Positions 54,401 through 62,214 of a DNA stretch of 64,000 nucleotides are shown in pieces. The DNA is from Zobellia laminariae (GTDB taxonomy: Bacteria; Bacteroidota; Bacteroidia; Flavobacteriales; Flavobacteriaceae): assembly GCF_009725995.1 (NCBI RefSeq), contig NZ_RCNS01000004.1, positions 248,001-312,000 of the forward strand. Direction: 5' to 3'. The translations under genes and the position numbers were made by a program. Within the stretch, counting starts at the first letter, position 1; every line of letters begins with the position of its first letter. The notes beneath the pieces are model-generated. The model saw only the letters and a program-made list of their open reading frames with translations. It was not told where the DNA came from and made no database searches.

Positions 54401-57252
54401 CTGAACATATAACTCATATCGGTGACATTACTAACATTCCAATCATTTAAGTTTTGATCGAAAGAAGTAGTACCGTTAAACATATACCTCATGTCAGTAA
54501 CGTTACTAACATTCCAGTTATTCAAGGGTTGATTAAAAAATTCGGTTCTTCTAAACATTAACCCCATGTTGGTAACCTTACTTACATCCCAGTTATTTAG
54601 TGGTTGATTAAAATCCATGTACCGTACAAAACCATCAAACATTCTGTACATATTTGTTACGTTGCTAACATCCCAAGAATTTAAAGGTTGGTTGAAAAGT
54701 TCGGCTCTTTCAAACATTGCTGACATATTAGTCACATTACTAACATCCCAATTATCTATATTGCCGTTAAACAATGAGGCCTCTGCGAAAGCTTCGGACA
54801 TATCTGTTACTTGTGAGAGGTTTGGAACGTCTGTAGCATTGTAAATCATGTTTTCACAACCGCTACAGGCCTTTTTCATAGATTGGTACACATGAGTACC
54901 CCACTGATCAATGGAAATTACTTCGTCATCGTCTCCACTCGAGAAGTAGGGAGCAGGAAAATCGCCAATAATCGCTATAGTATAAATTCCAGGAGTGTTG
55001 TAAATGTGGGTAATATCATTTGTAACATTATTGTTGTATTCACTATCACCCCAATCAATTGAAAAGTTATAAGAAAATGAAGTATTTCTTTGTATTTTGA
55101 AATTGTATTGATCAAGACCGGAAGCTGATCCAAGTCTAGTATCAATTGTAATCTTGTAGGCATCGAGGCTATTTACCCATGATGGAACCGTTGTAAAAGT
55201 AAATTCTTCGCAACCAACTGCAGGTCCTTCTGCATTGTAAGGGGTAATTGTGATGAAAACAATATCACCAGGAAGAAATTCATTGGTAAAAGTTAAAATT
55301 TGCACGTTACCAACATCGTAATTATCTGCAGGTGAACCATTAATATTCACATAACTTCTTACTCCAGCTCTTTCTACTTCAAGGTCAATATAATAACCCG
55401 TGGCGTTCGGTGCTGCGGCCCAATGAATGTTTGAATTCGCGGGTACGTTAGTATCTCCTGCTGTAGGGTTTGTTATCGTTGTGCAAAATACATTACTACA
55501 GTTTACAATATCACCAGTAATATTCCAGCCATGATTGTCAATAAGATCTTGGCGCACCAATCGACTATCGCAATATTTTACACCGGTAGCACCTAAGCTT
55601 ACATTGTCTTTAAAAGTTTGTGTAGCCCAACCAATTAACGTTGCATCATAATTCTCTTGTGAAAGCGCGGAATTAGATAGCATTGTACTCATATTGGTTA
55701 CTGAAGAAATATCCCAAGTGGATAAATCTTGATCAAAAACTCCAGCACTAGCGAACATACCGCTCATGTTGGTAACAGAGGATGTATCCCAATTATCTAA
55801 AGGCTGGTTAAATAATGGAGCTTTACCAAAAATTCTAGATAAATTCGTAACTGAATTTGTAGACCAATTATTAAGAGGTTGATTAAAAGCAGTAGCGTTA
55901 TAGAACATCTCATTCATGTTGGTAACACTAGATACATCCCAACCTTCAATACTTTGGTTAAAACTAGAATTTGCAAACATACTATCCATATTGAGTACAG
56001 CGCTTACATCCCATTGGTCTAAGGGTTGGTTGAAAACAGTAATGTATGACGTTGTCCACCCTCCGAACATATTACTCATGTTTGTTACCTTGCTAACATC
56101 CCAGCCATTTATGTTTTGGTTAAATGCATCAGTGGTATAAAACATTTCTGACATATTGGTAACCTTACTAACATTCCAACCATTTAATGGTTGATTAAAT
56201 GCGTCTGTCCAACGAAAAGTTCTGCTCATGTCTGTAACATTAGACACATCCCACATGTTTATGTCTTGGTTAAAGTTGTTATTACTTGCAAAAGTGCTTG
56301 CTAGTGTTGTAACCTTACTAACGTTCCAATTGTTTAAGGGGAGATTGAAGTCACAACTACCAAATGTTGAAGACATATCTGTAACGTTGTCCACTACCCA
56401 ATTATTTATCGGGTAATTAAAGTCTGTTGCATAGAACATGCCTGCTATAGTAGTAACCTTACTAACATCCCAATTACTCATAGGCTGATTAAAATCTCTG
56501 GCGTTGTAAAATAGATTGGACATATCCGTTACTTGAGACACATTCCAATTGTTGATATTCTGATTGAATTTTTCAGCGTTTTTAAACATGTTAGACATTG
56601 TAGTCACAGCGCCTGTATTCCAACTATCTAAGGGCTCATTGAATAGTTCTGCTTTGTAAAAAGAAAATGACATGTCTGTTACCGAGTTAGTTGTCCAATT
56701 AGCTAATGGCCTATTAAATATTTCGGCTTCATAGAAAATGCCTGATATATCAGTAATGGTGCTGGTGTCCCAATTATTTACTATACCATTAAAGGAGGTA
56801 CAGCCTCTGAACATTTGCTTTAGAGATGTAATCTGAGAAAGGTCAGGTGAATCTATAGCATCAAAATTTAAGTTTTCACAACCATAGAAAGCATTTTCCA
56901 TGGTTTTCCATTGTATAGTGCCCCAATTCAAAATTTCAATAATTTTTAATCTATCTCCTGTATCATTAAAATAGATTGCTGGAAAGTCACCACTTATAGA
57001 AATTGTATAAGGTCCTGGTGTTGCGTATGAATGAGTAATGTCACCAGTAACTCCAGTATCGGTATTGCTATCTCCCCAATCTACCGAATAATTATAGCTA
57101 GTGTAAGCTGGGTTGGTAGGTATGGTAACTTCATTAATGGCAGAAGAACCGGTACTAATATTGTTTGTATTCCAAATAGAAGTAAACGATTGGGAGAAAA
57201 CGCCCGTGCTAATTAGTAATAATACTAGCAGAGATAGTAGGTTCTTGGTCAT
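48442..57252 (-). CDS. Giant DUF285 (BspA-like) surface adhesin with type IX C-terminal domain
   Basis: A protein of about 2,936 residues (positions below count from the TTG at 57282; the ATG at 57252 gives a clean signal peptide and is chosen). It has a PKD-like domain (about 33-120), a first block of some 15 DUF285 repeats of 25 residues (FNQPLNNWDVSKVTNMSxMF pattern, to about 590), one Ig/Fn3-like repeat, a second PKD-like domain (about 701-790), a second block of about 20 DUF285 repeats (to about 1390), then 15 Ig/Fn3-like repeats of about 95 residues, each with two Cys (CTxL...GCxxESF), to about 2850. It ends in a gliding-type C-terminal domain (YGFSPDGDGINEYWHIEN; YNRWGDAVF; KTKGYVVIKR), the type B signal for type IX secretion. 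A surface adhesin is likely; the ligand is unknown. Confidence 0.92.
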   Translation of the reverse strand: MTKNLLSLLVLLLISTGVFSQSFTSIWNTNNISTGSSAINEVTIPTNPAYTSYNYSVDWGDSNTDTGVTGDITHSYATPGPYTISISGDFPAIYFNDTGDRLKIIEILNWGTIQWKTMENAFYGCENLNFDAIDSPDLSQITSLKQMFRGCTSFNGIVNNWDTSTITDISGIFYEAEIFNRPLANWTTNSVTDMSFSFYKAELFNEPLDSWNTGAVTTMSNMFKNAEKFNQNINNWNVSQVTDMSNLFYNARDFNQPMSNWDVSKVTTIAGMFYATDFNYPINNWVVDNVTDMSSTFGSCDFNLPLNNWNVSKVTTLASTFASNNNFNQDINMWDVSNVTDMSRTFRWTDAFNQPLNGWNVSKVTNMSEMFYTTDAFNQNINGWDVSKVTNMSNMFGGWTTSYITVFNQPLDQWDVSAVLNMDSMFANSSFNQSIEGWDVSSVTNMNEMFYNATAFNQPLNNWSTNSVTNLSRIFGKAPLFNQPLDNWDTSSVTNMSGMFASAGVFDQDLSTWDISSVTNMSTMLSNSALSQENYDATLIGWATQTFKDNVSLGATGVKYCDSRLVRQDLIDNHGWNITGDIVNCSNVFCTTITNPTAGDTNVPANSNIHWAAAPNATGYYIDLEVERAGVRSYVNINGSPADNYDVGNVQILTFTNEFLPGDIVFITITPYNAEGPAVGCEEFTFTTVPSWVNSLDAYKITIDTRLGSASGLDQYNFKIQRNTSFSYNFSIDWGDSEYNNNVTNDITHIYNTPGIYTIAIIGDFPAPYFSSGDDDEVISIDQWGTHVYQSMKKACSGCENMIYNATDVPNLSQVTDMSEAFAEASLFNGNIDNWDVSNVTNMSAMFERAELFNQPLNSWDVSNVTNMYRMFDGFVRYMDFNQPLNNWDVSKVTNMGLMFRRTEFFNQPLNNWNVSNVTDMRYMFNGTTSFDQNLNDWNVSNVTDMSYMFSLATAFDSPLDNWDVAKVTNMNSMFSRSTAFNQAINIWDVSSVTTMISMFESAENFNQPLNGWDVSSVTNMASMFKNSFLFNQPIANWNVSRVTSMHSMFNDAQVFNQPLQNWNVNSVVSMQSMFESAEAFNQPLDQWNVSAVADMTSMFESALLFNQPLNSWDVSSVTLMPLMFKGAAAFNDIIGNWNVGSVTNMKSMFEDASVFDQPIQNWNTGEVLTMEEMFSGATAFNQNIDSWDVSYVQTMESMFEDAVAYDQTMNSWNVASVTTMEDMFNGATTFNGIIEAWNVRDVTTMEEMFRDATTFNQSLNKWRLSGVSNMDYMFYGASAYNQPMDLWNLGNVTMRSAFYNATALNQNLAEWNVSGVTDMRDMLDNTALIRENYDNTLIAWSEQTLTSGITLGAEGLPYCDAQEERQAMIDNFGWTFSLDVRDCPIPDCTLLASPLNGDVDVPVNTNITWEPALFAQGYRLTVGTTAGGTDVVNNATITNETSYEFASDFNTGDVVYVTIIPFNDEGDSVGPCTEESFTISNNSATIPECTNLTQPTLPATDVLVTSDLSWNPISNADGYKLTVGTSTGANDILNAEDVGNKTTYEFATNLPEDSDIFVTITPYNDEGDANACTEEFFHTELIPVPPTCTSLTAPLNGANDVPIDTQLSWTPVANAAGYLVIVGTSSGGIEVVNNADVVGVTNYVIPGDLQESRLHYVTIVPYNDEGDATGCIEETFTTGDSTSPPSCTVLTTPADLATEVSPATNLTWAEVSSATGYMLNVGTTSGGTDIFTADVNNVTTYDLLADLPESTLIYVTVIPYNDNGNAIGPCTEVSFTTDGPPSCTTLMTPANGATNIAVDTSIEWSASSNTDGYKLTVTASSSTANNLTDFDVTSGTTHTFSNDFERGETVTITIVPYNSVGDATGPCTSESFTIIPPPVPACTTLTTPANSSVNIAVDTNLEWNASTGADGYKLTVLASSSTANNITDFDVTSGTTYNFTNDFEQGETVSVTIVPYNDQGSAVGCTSESFTIKPVPSCTTLSSPINTAVDIAVDTDITWNSIPEATGYKLTVTASSSTANNLTDFDVTSGITHSFTNDFEQGETVTVTISPYNEVGDAIGCSSESFTIKPVPSCTNLTLPIDGSIDVAVDTNIEWTPIAEANGYKLTVSASSSTANDLTDYSITSGTTYNFPNDFKHGEVVTITLVPFNEVGDALGCTSESFTITPPPCTSLITPVNGATDIPVNTAIEWNASTDAEGYKITVLASSSTANNITDFNVTSGTTYNFTNDFEQGETVSVTIVPYNDQGSAVGCTSESFTIKPVPSCTTLSSPINTAVDIAVDTDITWNSIPEATGYKLTVTASSSTANNLTDFDVTSGITHSFTNDFEQGETVTVTISPYNEVGDAIGCSSESFTIKPVPSCTNLTLPIDGSIDVAVDTNIEWTPIAEANGYKLTVSASSSTANNVTDLVLSTGNSYDFPSNFEQGETVTVTLVSYNEVGDAIGCSSESFTIKPVPLCTNLVSPTANAIDVAVDTNIEWTPIADATGYKLTVTGSNSTANNLTAFNITSGTSYDFTNDFEQSETVTVTVTPYNEVGDALGCSSESFTIKSVPLCTNLTSPANNDIVAEISELRWNEITDADGYKLTINTGSTTSNNQTDLIVTGTTHVFQNDFNQGEVVTVTITPYNEVGDALGCTSESFTIRPIPPCTKLSSPLNNATEVSIISDVSWNESLDADGYRISVGTSANGTDIVNNEDVASLTSYTFGNDLPSETLIFVTIVPYNTSGDALGCTSDSFETEVIIPECTSITSPFNGESEVALESTITWNEVEKTDGYRISIGTTSGGTDIVNNQDVGPLTSYMHNGEFPFGTEIYVNVTAYNSKGDAVTCDEQTFTTLIPEDDTKYGFSPDGDGINEYWHIENIDYYPKNMVTIYNRWGDAVFKIENYNNGSEVFRGNANLKTKMGAGQLPSGTYFFHIEIEGETILKKTKGYVVIKR
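50042..50650. repeat. Internal segmental duplication in the adhesin gene, copy A
   Basis: This stretch is repeated at 50903-51511, offset by 861 bases. Bases 50042-50523 are identical to the second copy by eye (about 480 bases), followed by roughly 125 bases with only a few changes. The repeat holds about two of the Ig-like units plus edges. Such near-identity within diverged repeats points to recent duplication or gene conversion, and would be a trap for short-read assembly. Confidence 0.9.
50903..51511. repeat. Internal segmental duplication in the adhesin gene, copy B
   Basis: Second copy of the 50042-50650 segment. The first differing base after the identical core is at 51385 (A, with G at 50524). 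The 252 bases between the copies (50651-50902) hold a more diverged part of the array. Confidence 0.9.
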
Positions 57253-57333
57253 TTTAGGATGGTTTTTGTATCTAGACCACAAAGAGGTCCAAATACGTAG
57301 TTTGGTGACTAGGGCATTTAATGACTTGGAGAA

Positions 57334-58401
57334 TTACTCCTCGTTTAGAATAATATCAGCTAGTATTTCTTCCATTTCGTTTTCGGTGAGCCCAGCAGTA
57401 ATTTTTGAGCTATAAATAAAACGAATGATGTCTTTTTCTACGGGAAGAAAATCATTGTCTGCACTAATTTGTGAGCAGAGAAAGCTAAATTCATCTTCGC
57501 ATTTGTCTGAATGACCAAAACCAAGGGCATGCCCTAATTCATGCTTTAACAGTACTTCTAAGGGATTCGAAATCCAAATTCGTGTAGAAACTAAAACTGA
57601 GTTTTCGGAAGGGGTCATTGCAAAACCGTCGTAGTTTCCATCTTTTATTTCTTCATACATATCCGGCCAAATAGTTTCTACTTCTTCCTTCGATCCAAAA
57701 AATAGATTGGCATTTGCTTCTTCTGAGTTTTCAACTAGAGAAATATTGAAGGAACTGTCTGTAAATAAGGCGTTGTACTGTGTTATTACACTTTCAACGG
57801 TAGTTTTGTATTCTTGTGAAATTGTTCCGTTGAGGTACATTTTCATGGGGCTTCCCCATTTTTGGTTAGCGCTCAATGGTGTGTTACTAACACCTTTCCA
57901 GAAAGTTAGGTGTTGGGCGTAAGTAATTATTTCTTTTTGTTCTTCGGATAGAATAGTGGTCTCATCAACGTCGTTTATCGTAAGATTAAAATTCTGGTCA
58001 ACAATTGTTTTTCCATCAAAAGCAGATACGGTAAATGTATAGGAATTTGTGGTTTCAAAATCGAGCTTGAGATTTGTTCCTGTTTTAATTTCACCTGTAG
58101 ATTCGTTAATGAAAATATCCGCATCGGATTCTAAGGTGTAGGTTATCTCATCATTATCATCATCAGTAGCGCTTACAAAACCAATGGAACTATCTGATGG
58201 GGAATGCTCATTTATTGAGTAGGAACCTGTGTTGAAAACTGGAGATTTATTTGAGGTTTCTTCAGAGGGGTTCTCTGTTTTTTCTACTGTAGAAGTGGTT
58301 TCTTCTGCCGTTTCGTCAAATGATTCAGCTGTAACATTTTCAAGGTCCGTACTACAGGAAATTACCCATAAGGACAATAGGGGGATGAAAATTCTTTTCA
58401 T
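57334..58401 (-). CDS. Cadherin-like/matrixin-like metalloprotease lipoprotein
   Basis: A 355-residue lipoprotein (MKRIFIPLLSLWVISC). After an acidic Thr/Glu-rich spacer (about 20-50) comes one cadherin-like domain (PVFNTGSYSINEHSPSDSSI to LTINDVDE, about 53-150). The C-terminal half is a zinc metalloprotease with the extended metzincin motif HELGHALGFGHSD near residues 286-298; Glu is the catalytic base and three His bind zinc. The nearest named type is matrixin/M10-like. It is upstream of the adhesin gene on the same strand (82 bases from its ATG), so it may process the adhesin or another surface protein (inference). Confidence 0.85.
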   Translation of the reverse strand: MKRIFIPLLSLWVISCSTDLENVTAESFDETAEETTSTVEKTENPSEETSNKSPVFNTGSYSINEHSPSDSSIGFVSATDDDNDEITYTLESDADIFINESTGEIKTGTNLKLDFETTNSYTFTVSAFDGKTIVDQNFNLTINDVDETTILSEEQKEIITYAQHLTFWKGVSNTPLSANQKWGSPMKMYLNGTISQEYKTTVESVITQYNALFTDSSFNISLVENSEEANANLFFGSKEEVETIWPDMYEEIKDGNYDGFAMTPSENSVLVSTRIWISNPLEVLLKHELGHALGFGHSDKCEDEFSFLCSQISADNDFLPVEKDIIRFIYSSKITAGLTENEMEEILADIILNEE

Positions 58402-58691
58402 AGGTTTGGTTGGTTGAAATCGATTTGGTCATATCAACTAGGTTGTTAAAAGTATAGGATAGGCATATGGTCGAGAAATTTTTGTTGTGAACACCATGAT
58501 TTGTATGGCGAGTATGTTAAAATTGAGAGTTTGGAAATTTCTGTCAGACAGAATAGCTGCTATATTGTTGATTTTTAGAAAATTAAATAGTTTCCGTACG
58601 AGTTTGGAAAGCAGCGTGTATTCTCCCGAATTTATCGGGAAAAAGAGAAAGATATAATGTGAAGTGAAATTTTTAAGCTTGCAGAATTCTA
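58402..58691. other. Intergenic region upstream of the metalloprotease gene
   Basis: This AT-rich region holds the perfect 15-base palindrome at 58539-58553 and a small CCCGA/TCGGG hairpin at 58623-58637 with no T-run in the useful direction. It must contain the promoter of the metalloprotease-adhesin-PorP run, but I found only a near-match to the -7 box (TACTTTTA on the minus strand, about 58448-58455). No gene is seen. Confidence 0.5.
58539..58553. promoter_or_regulatory. Palindrome TTCTGTCAGACAGAA, candidate operator
   Basis: Two perfect 7-base arms around a single A, 138 bases upstream of the metalloprotease ATG. A similar but imperfect site (TTTTGTCAGAGAAAA, 59660-59674) lies 139 bases upstream of the barrel protein gene. 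A dimeric regulator is suggested by shape and matched position; its identity is unknown. Confidence 0.4.
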
Positions 58692-58890
58692 TTAATTGTT
58701 TTTCTCTTCAAACAACAACCAAGATTCCGGATCTAGAATAACATTGTCCGGTTCGTAGTCCAATTTTATGGTAATGTTCTTTCTAGCGGTTGCCATATCC
58801 ATTTTATAGATGACTATTTCCCCGTCTTTTATAAGCCCAATCTCTAAAGGAAAATTAAAAACATGGTGTTTTTGCAGTTGCTCAAGATTA
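58692..58890 (-). pseudogene. Duplicated 3' fragment of the M1 aminopeptidase gene
   Basis: On the minus strand this region encodes the last 65 or so residues of an M1 peptidase (NLEQLQKHHVFNFP, KDGEIVIYKMDMATARKN, DNVILDPESWLLFEEKNN) and its stop at 58692. It matches the end of the intact gene (60042-60240) with about a dozen base differences over about 200. The similarity ends abruptly 10 bases short of the stop of the barrel protein gene at 58901. It has no start of its own and is a broken copy. Confidence 0.9.
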
Positions 58891-58900
58891 GATTTTATGA

Positions 58901-59521
58901 TTATAATCTTTTGCCTATGACTAAGCCAAAATGGGGAATAGTATCACCATTGGAATCAAATTGAACTGCCCCCAAAAGACCTAGGTAAAAATCATTTCCA
59001 ATATAAAAATTATAGTTTAGGCGAAGCGACGCTCCAACTGCATAAGTTCTAGCCGGAGAGAACCTAATACTACTTCGAACGGGATATGGAAGGTCTGTCC
59101 CTGCTGGGTACAGGACTGAATCCAGGTCCATAAGCGAGGTAGCCTGATATCGAAATAAGGGAAGAATGGAAAGACCGAATCGCTGGTAGGTTGTTTGTAT
59201 AAAATTATATCTAATACCTGTGACAAGCTGAAAACCGGCAGTAACCGTATGCAATGTAGCATCGACCCTTTCGCCATCCGATAGTTCATAAAAAAGTGGA
59301 GTGTAGGGGGAATCGTTCAGGGTACCTTCGAAACCCAATTGCCAATAAAATTTATTTGAAAATTCCTTACCATAGTTGGTACCGAAATGATACCCAGTAA
59401 TATCGCCTGTTCCATGTATACTGAGCCCAAATGAAAACTCCAAGTAAGATTTTGGTTCGTTTTGTCCGTAAAGAATAAACAATGGGGCTATGAAAAGAGT
59501 GAAAATTAAAATATTCTTCAT
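58901..59521 (-). CDS. Predicted outer membrane beta-barrel protein
   Basis: A 206-residue protein with a signal peptide (MKNILIFTLFIAPLFILYG). The mature part alternates hydrophobic and polar residues in strand-like runs (YLEFSFGLSIHGTG, FYWQLGFEGTLN, TAGFQLVTGIRYNF, FYLGLLGAVQF) and ends in GLVIGKRL, so an eight-strand outer membrane barrel is likely. It has no closer family name. It sits between an intact M1 peptidase gene and a duplicated fragment of that gene's 3' end, which suggests insertion or duplication at this spot. Confidence 0.7.
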   Translation of the reverse strand: MKNILIFTLFIAPLFILYGQNEPKSYLEFSFGLSIHGTGDITGYHFGTNYGKEFSNKFYWQLGFEGTLNDSPYTPLFYELSDGERVDATLHTVTAGFQLVTGIRYNFIQTTYQRFGLSILPLFRYQATSLMDLDSVLYPAGTDLPYPVRSSIRFSPARTYAVGASLRLNYNFYIGNDFYLGLLGAVQFDSNGDTIPHFGLVIGKRL

Positions 59522-60041
59522 AATTAGTTGCTGTTTAATTTTCTTTCAACCTAATAACTTCATCTTTCCTAAATCGTAGCGTTTGTAACGATTTTCCGAG
59601 AACTGAACTATTCTGGTGGCTAAGTTATCATCATCTCTCTTAGCACTAATTTTAACTGATTTTGTCAGAGAAAAAATGTTGGCAATTGAATCATATTAAG
59701 AAGTGTTAAATATGACGAAAAATTCTTATTAAAATTGTAGGGACAAAAAGGTTAACTTTTTATTAACGTGTAAGATTAGAGAAGGGTGGCAAGTAATTTA
59801 TTTATTCTTCGGAGTATGCTCTATAATTAATTTACAAGTATAATAAATAGTGTGTAATTCTTGGTTTTGTCTAGCATGAGCATCCTTTTACGACAAAAAA
59901 GTAGATTAGTGAAATTTTGAGATCTAGTGTTTATGTATAGAAAGTTATTTTTTTAAAAAACTATGGTAGACAAGAAATGATTTCATATTTGTAAGAGAAA
60001 AAAGGAAAGAAGTTATATGAAATTTGACCCCAAAAAAATTG
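59522..60041. other. Gene-free region upstream of the barrel protein gene
   Basis: About 520 AT-rich bases between the M1 peptidase stop and the barrel gene start. I translated parts of it on the minus strand looking for more M1 remnant and found none. It holds the imperfect palindrome at 59660-59674 and otherwise nothing that I can support. Confidence 0.5.
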
Positions 60042-61658
60042 CTAATTATTCTTCTCTTCAAACAACAACCAAGATTCAGGATCTAGAATAACATTGTCCG
60101 GTTCGTAGTCCAATTTTATTGTAATGTTCTTTCTAGCGGTTGCCATATCCATTTTATAGATTACTATTTCCCCGTCTTTTAGCACCCCAATTTCTATGGG
60201 AAAATTAAAAACATGGTGTTTTTGAAGTTGCTCAAGATTGATTTGCAAATTTTTCTTGGCGTAACTCCAATTCCATTTAATTTGAGGATGTCCTTTGGTA
60301 AAAAGCCATTGCTGAAAGAACGCTTCAAGGTCTTCACCGGAAGCCTCCTCCATTATTTTTTGAAAGTCGGCTGACATTGCATTGGAATTTCGATAAGCTT
60401 TGTAATAGGCTTGTATGCCTTTCCAAAATACTTCATCACCTAATTTATGGCGAAGCATATTTAATGTCCAACCTCCTTTTTGATACGTGTTGATGCTCAA
60501 GACCTTTAGCGGGTCAGTAATGGAAGGATCTACAATGGGTGAGGGGTTTTGCAAGTAGTAGTCAATTATCTGCTTGCGGTCAAGTTCTAATTCTTCCTTT
60601 CGCTTGTCATTACCATAAACACTTTCTTGATAGAGAATTGCAAAGTAGGTGGCAAAACCTTCACTAAGCCAAACATGATTCCAGTCATTTTCACTGGCGG
60701 AATTTCCGAACCATTGGTGTGCGATTTCGTGTGCAATAAGACCTTCAACTTCATTTTTACCAGTTACGGAATTTTCAAAATAAGAAATAGTTCCTGCATT
60801 TTCCAGACCGCCCCATTGGGTCTTGGCTTGCATGTTAGCCAACTTGGCGTACGAATATGGACCAATGTTATCGATAAAATATTTTAAGACCTTGGTTGCT
60901 ACACCATAATCTGAAAAACCATCTAATCGGTTTTCAGGGTATACCCATGCACTTACGGGAATGTCATAAACTTCGTCTAACAAAGTACTAGCAAACTTGG
61001 TTACACCAATAGTAACCACTTTCATGGCTACGGGAGCAGGTTCTTTGTAGGTAGTGAGTTTTAAATCATTTCCTAGATTGCTTTCCTCAATTTTTTCACC
61101 AGTAGCTACTACATCATAATGGTCGGGAGCAGTAATTCTGAATTCAATTGTAGCCTTGTCCGAAGGGTGGTCTACCGATGGAAGCCAATGCCGTGCTAGG
61201 TTAGGCCAGTTGTCACCAAAGAACGAGCGTTGGCCAAATTTAGTGGTGTCAATGACAAGGCCTCTTTCGGGAATACCTTCATAAACTACTTTATATATTC
61301 TTGTTTTTTCTTCGGATGAAGTTGGAGTGATTTTAATCTTATTCTGCTCAAAGGAGTAATTAGCAAGCTTATCGCCTTCAAAGACATTAGTAACTTGCAT
61401 GCCGTAGTTACCTGATTTAGCAATAAGGTCCAACGCAAACGGATTAACTTCATTTTTAAAGGCTACGGTAATTTCAGCCTCTCCTTTTATGCTATTGGAT
61501 TCGTCATTTAAAGTAAGCCCGAAAACATAACCCTGCACGTCAGCAGATGTATTTCTTTGGTAGGTGTCTTGGGCATTTAGCGCATTAAAAGTAATTAATA
61601 GAAGAACTAGATATAAATACTCCTTCGTTATAAATCTTGTGTCAATTTTTGCTCTCAA
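60042..61658 (-). CDS. M1 family metallopeptidase (aminopeptidase)
   Basis: A 538-residue exported zinc aminopeptidase. The signal is YLYLVLLLITFNALNAQ. The zinc motif HEIAHQWFGN is near residue 308, with the second Glu in WLSEGFATYF, and the substrate-recognition motif is GGLENAGTISYF (a variant of GxMEN). It is of the shorter type, without the long ERAP1-like C-terminal domain, which is usual for bacterial periplasmic members. The frame opens with a TTG at 61658 and no ATG lies near enough to keep the signal peptide. It overlaps the end of the RDD gene by 17 bases. A fragment of its 3' end is duplicated at 58692-58890. Confidence 0.9.
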   Translation of the reverse strand: MRAKIDTRFITKEYLYLVLLLITFNALNAQDTYQRNTSADVQGYVFGLTLNDESNSIKGEAEITVAFKNEVNPFALDLIAKSGNYGMQVTNVFEGDKLANYSFEQNKIKITPTSSEEKTRIYKVVYEGIPERGLVIDTTKFGQRSFFGDNWPNLARHWLPSVDHPSDKATIEFRITAPDHYDVVATGEKIEESNLGNDLKLTTYKEPAPVAMKVVTIGVTKFASTLLDEVYDIPVSAWVYPENRLDGFSDYGVATKVLKYFIDNIGPYSYAKLANMQAKTQWGGLENAGTISYFENSVTGKNEVEGLIAHEIAHQWFGNSASENDWNHVWLSEGFATYFAILYQESVYGNDKRKEELELDRKQIIDYYLQNPSPIVDPSITDPLKVLSINTYQKGGWTLNMLRHKLGDEVFWKGIQAYYKAYRNSNAMSADFQKIMEEASGEDLEAFFQQWLFTKGHPQIKWNWSYAKKNLQINLEQLQKHHVFNFPIEIGVLKDGEIVIYKMDMATARKNITIKLDYEPDNVILDPESWLLFEEKNN

Positions 61659-62079
61659 ATCGTTCTAACCTTTCGTTTATTTTAGAAAGGTATGATTTTT
61701 TGATAACATATGTTTTGGACCATGTATCATGCCAACCTCTGCTATTATCTCCTAAGCAGCTAAATGGTTCAATGGGTATATACCGAATAATTGTACGCAA
61801 AACTATTGTGCCAATATCCGGTTTGTTTCCGTATTCGTCAATCACTATGGTTCCGGAAATATATTTTCCCGGAGTTCGTTGAAGAAAATATTCAAATAGA
61901 ATATAGTAGAGCGGAAATATTAATATAAGAAGATTAAACTGCGGAGTAAAAAATAGTGTTATTATATACAATATAAGCTCAATGATAAGAACATCAATAA
62001 CACAATGAAGAAAACGCCACTCAACAGATACAGTCTTTATTCCCGCTTTTAAATGACTTAATCCAATAGTTCTTTCCAT
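61642..62079 (-). CDS. RDD family membrane protein
   Basis: A 145-residue protein with two or three hydrophobic helices (CVIDVLIIELILYIITLFF; LLILIFPLYYILFEYF). The RDD family signature is seen as Arg/Asp in EWRFLHCVIDVL, TPGKYISGTIVID and the later WHDTWSKTYVI. RDD proteins are small membrane proteins, some thought to act as transporters or to protect against salt, mostly without known function. Its stop lies within the start of the M1 peptidase gene (17-base overlap), so the two are translationally coupled. Confidence 0.85.
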   Translation of the reverse strand: MERTIGLSHLKAGIKTVSVEWRFLHCVIDVLIIELILYIITLFFTPQFNLLILIFPLYYILFEYFLQRTPGKYISGTIVIDEYGNKPDIGTIVLRTIIRYIPIEPFSCLGDNSRGWHDTWSKTYVIKKSYLSKINERLERFESKN

Positions 62080-62214
62080 GGTTTAGTTTTAGTACTGTAA
62101 TAACAATACTCGATAAATATAGGAAATTTCTTAAACAATAATGAAGGCTATTTTGTTTAGTTAAATTGATTTTAAGATGTCATAAACGGATGTTTAATTT
62201 TTTTGCAGGATACT

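Noticed and set aside
53280..56820. Regularly spaced 75-base repeats that could be mistaken for a CRISPR-like array
   Set aside because: They encode the 25-residue DUF285 repeats in frame, are diverged, and have no spacers.
58623..58637. CCCGA/TCGGG hairpin as a terminator
   Set aside because: The stem is only five pairs and no T-run follows in the direction of the nearby gene.
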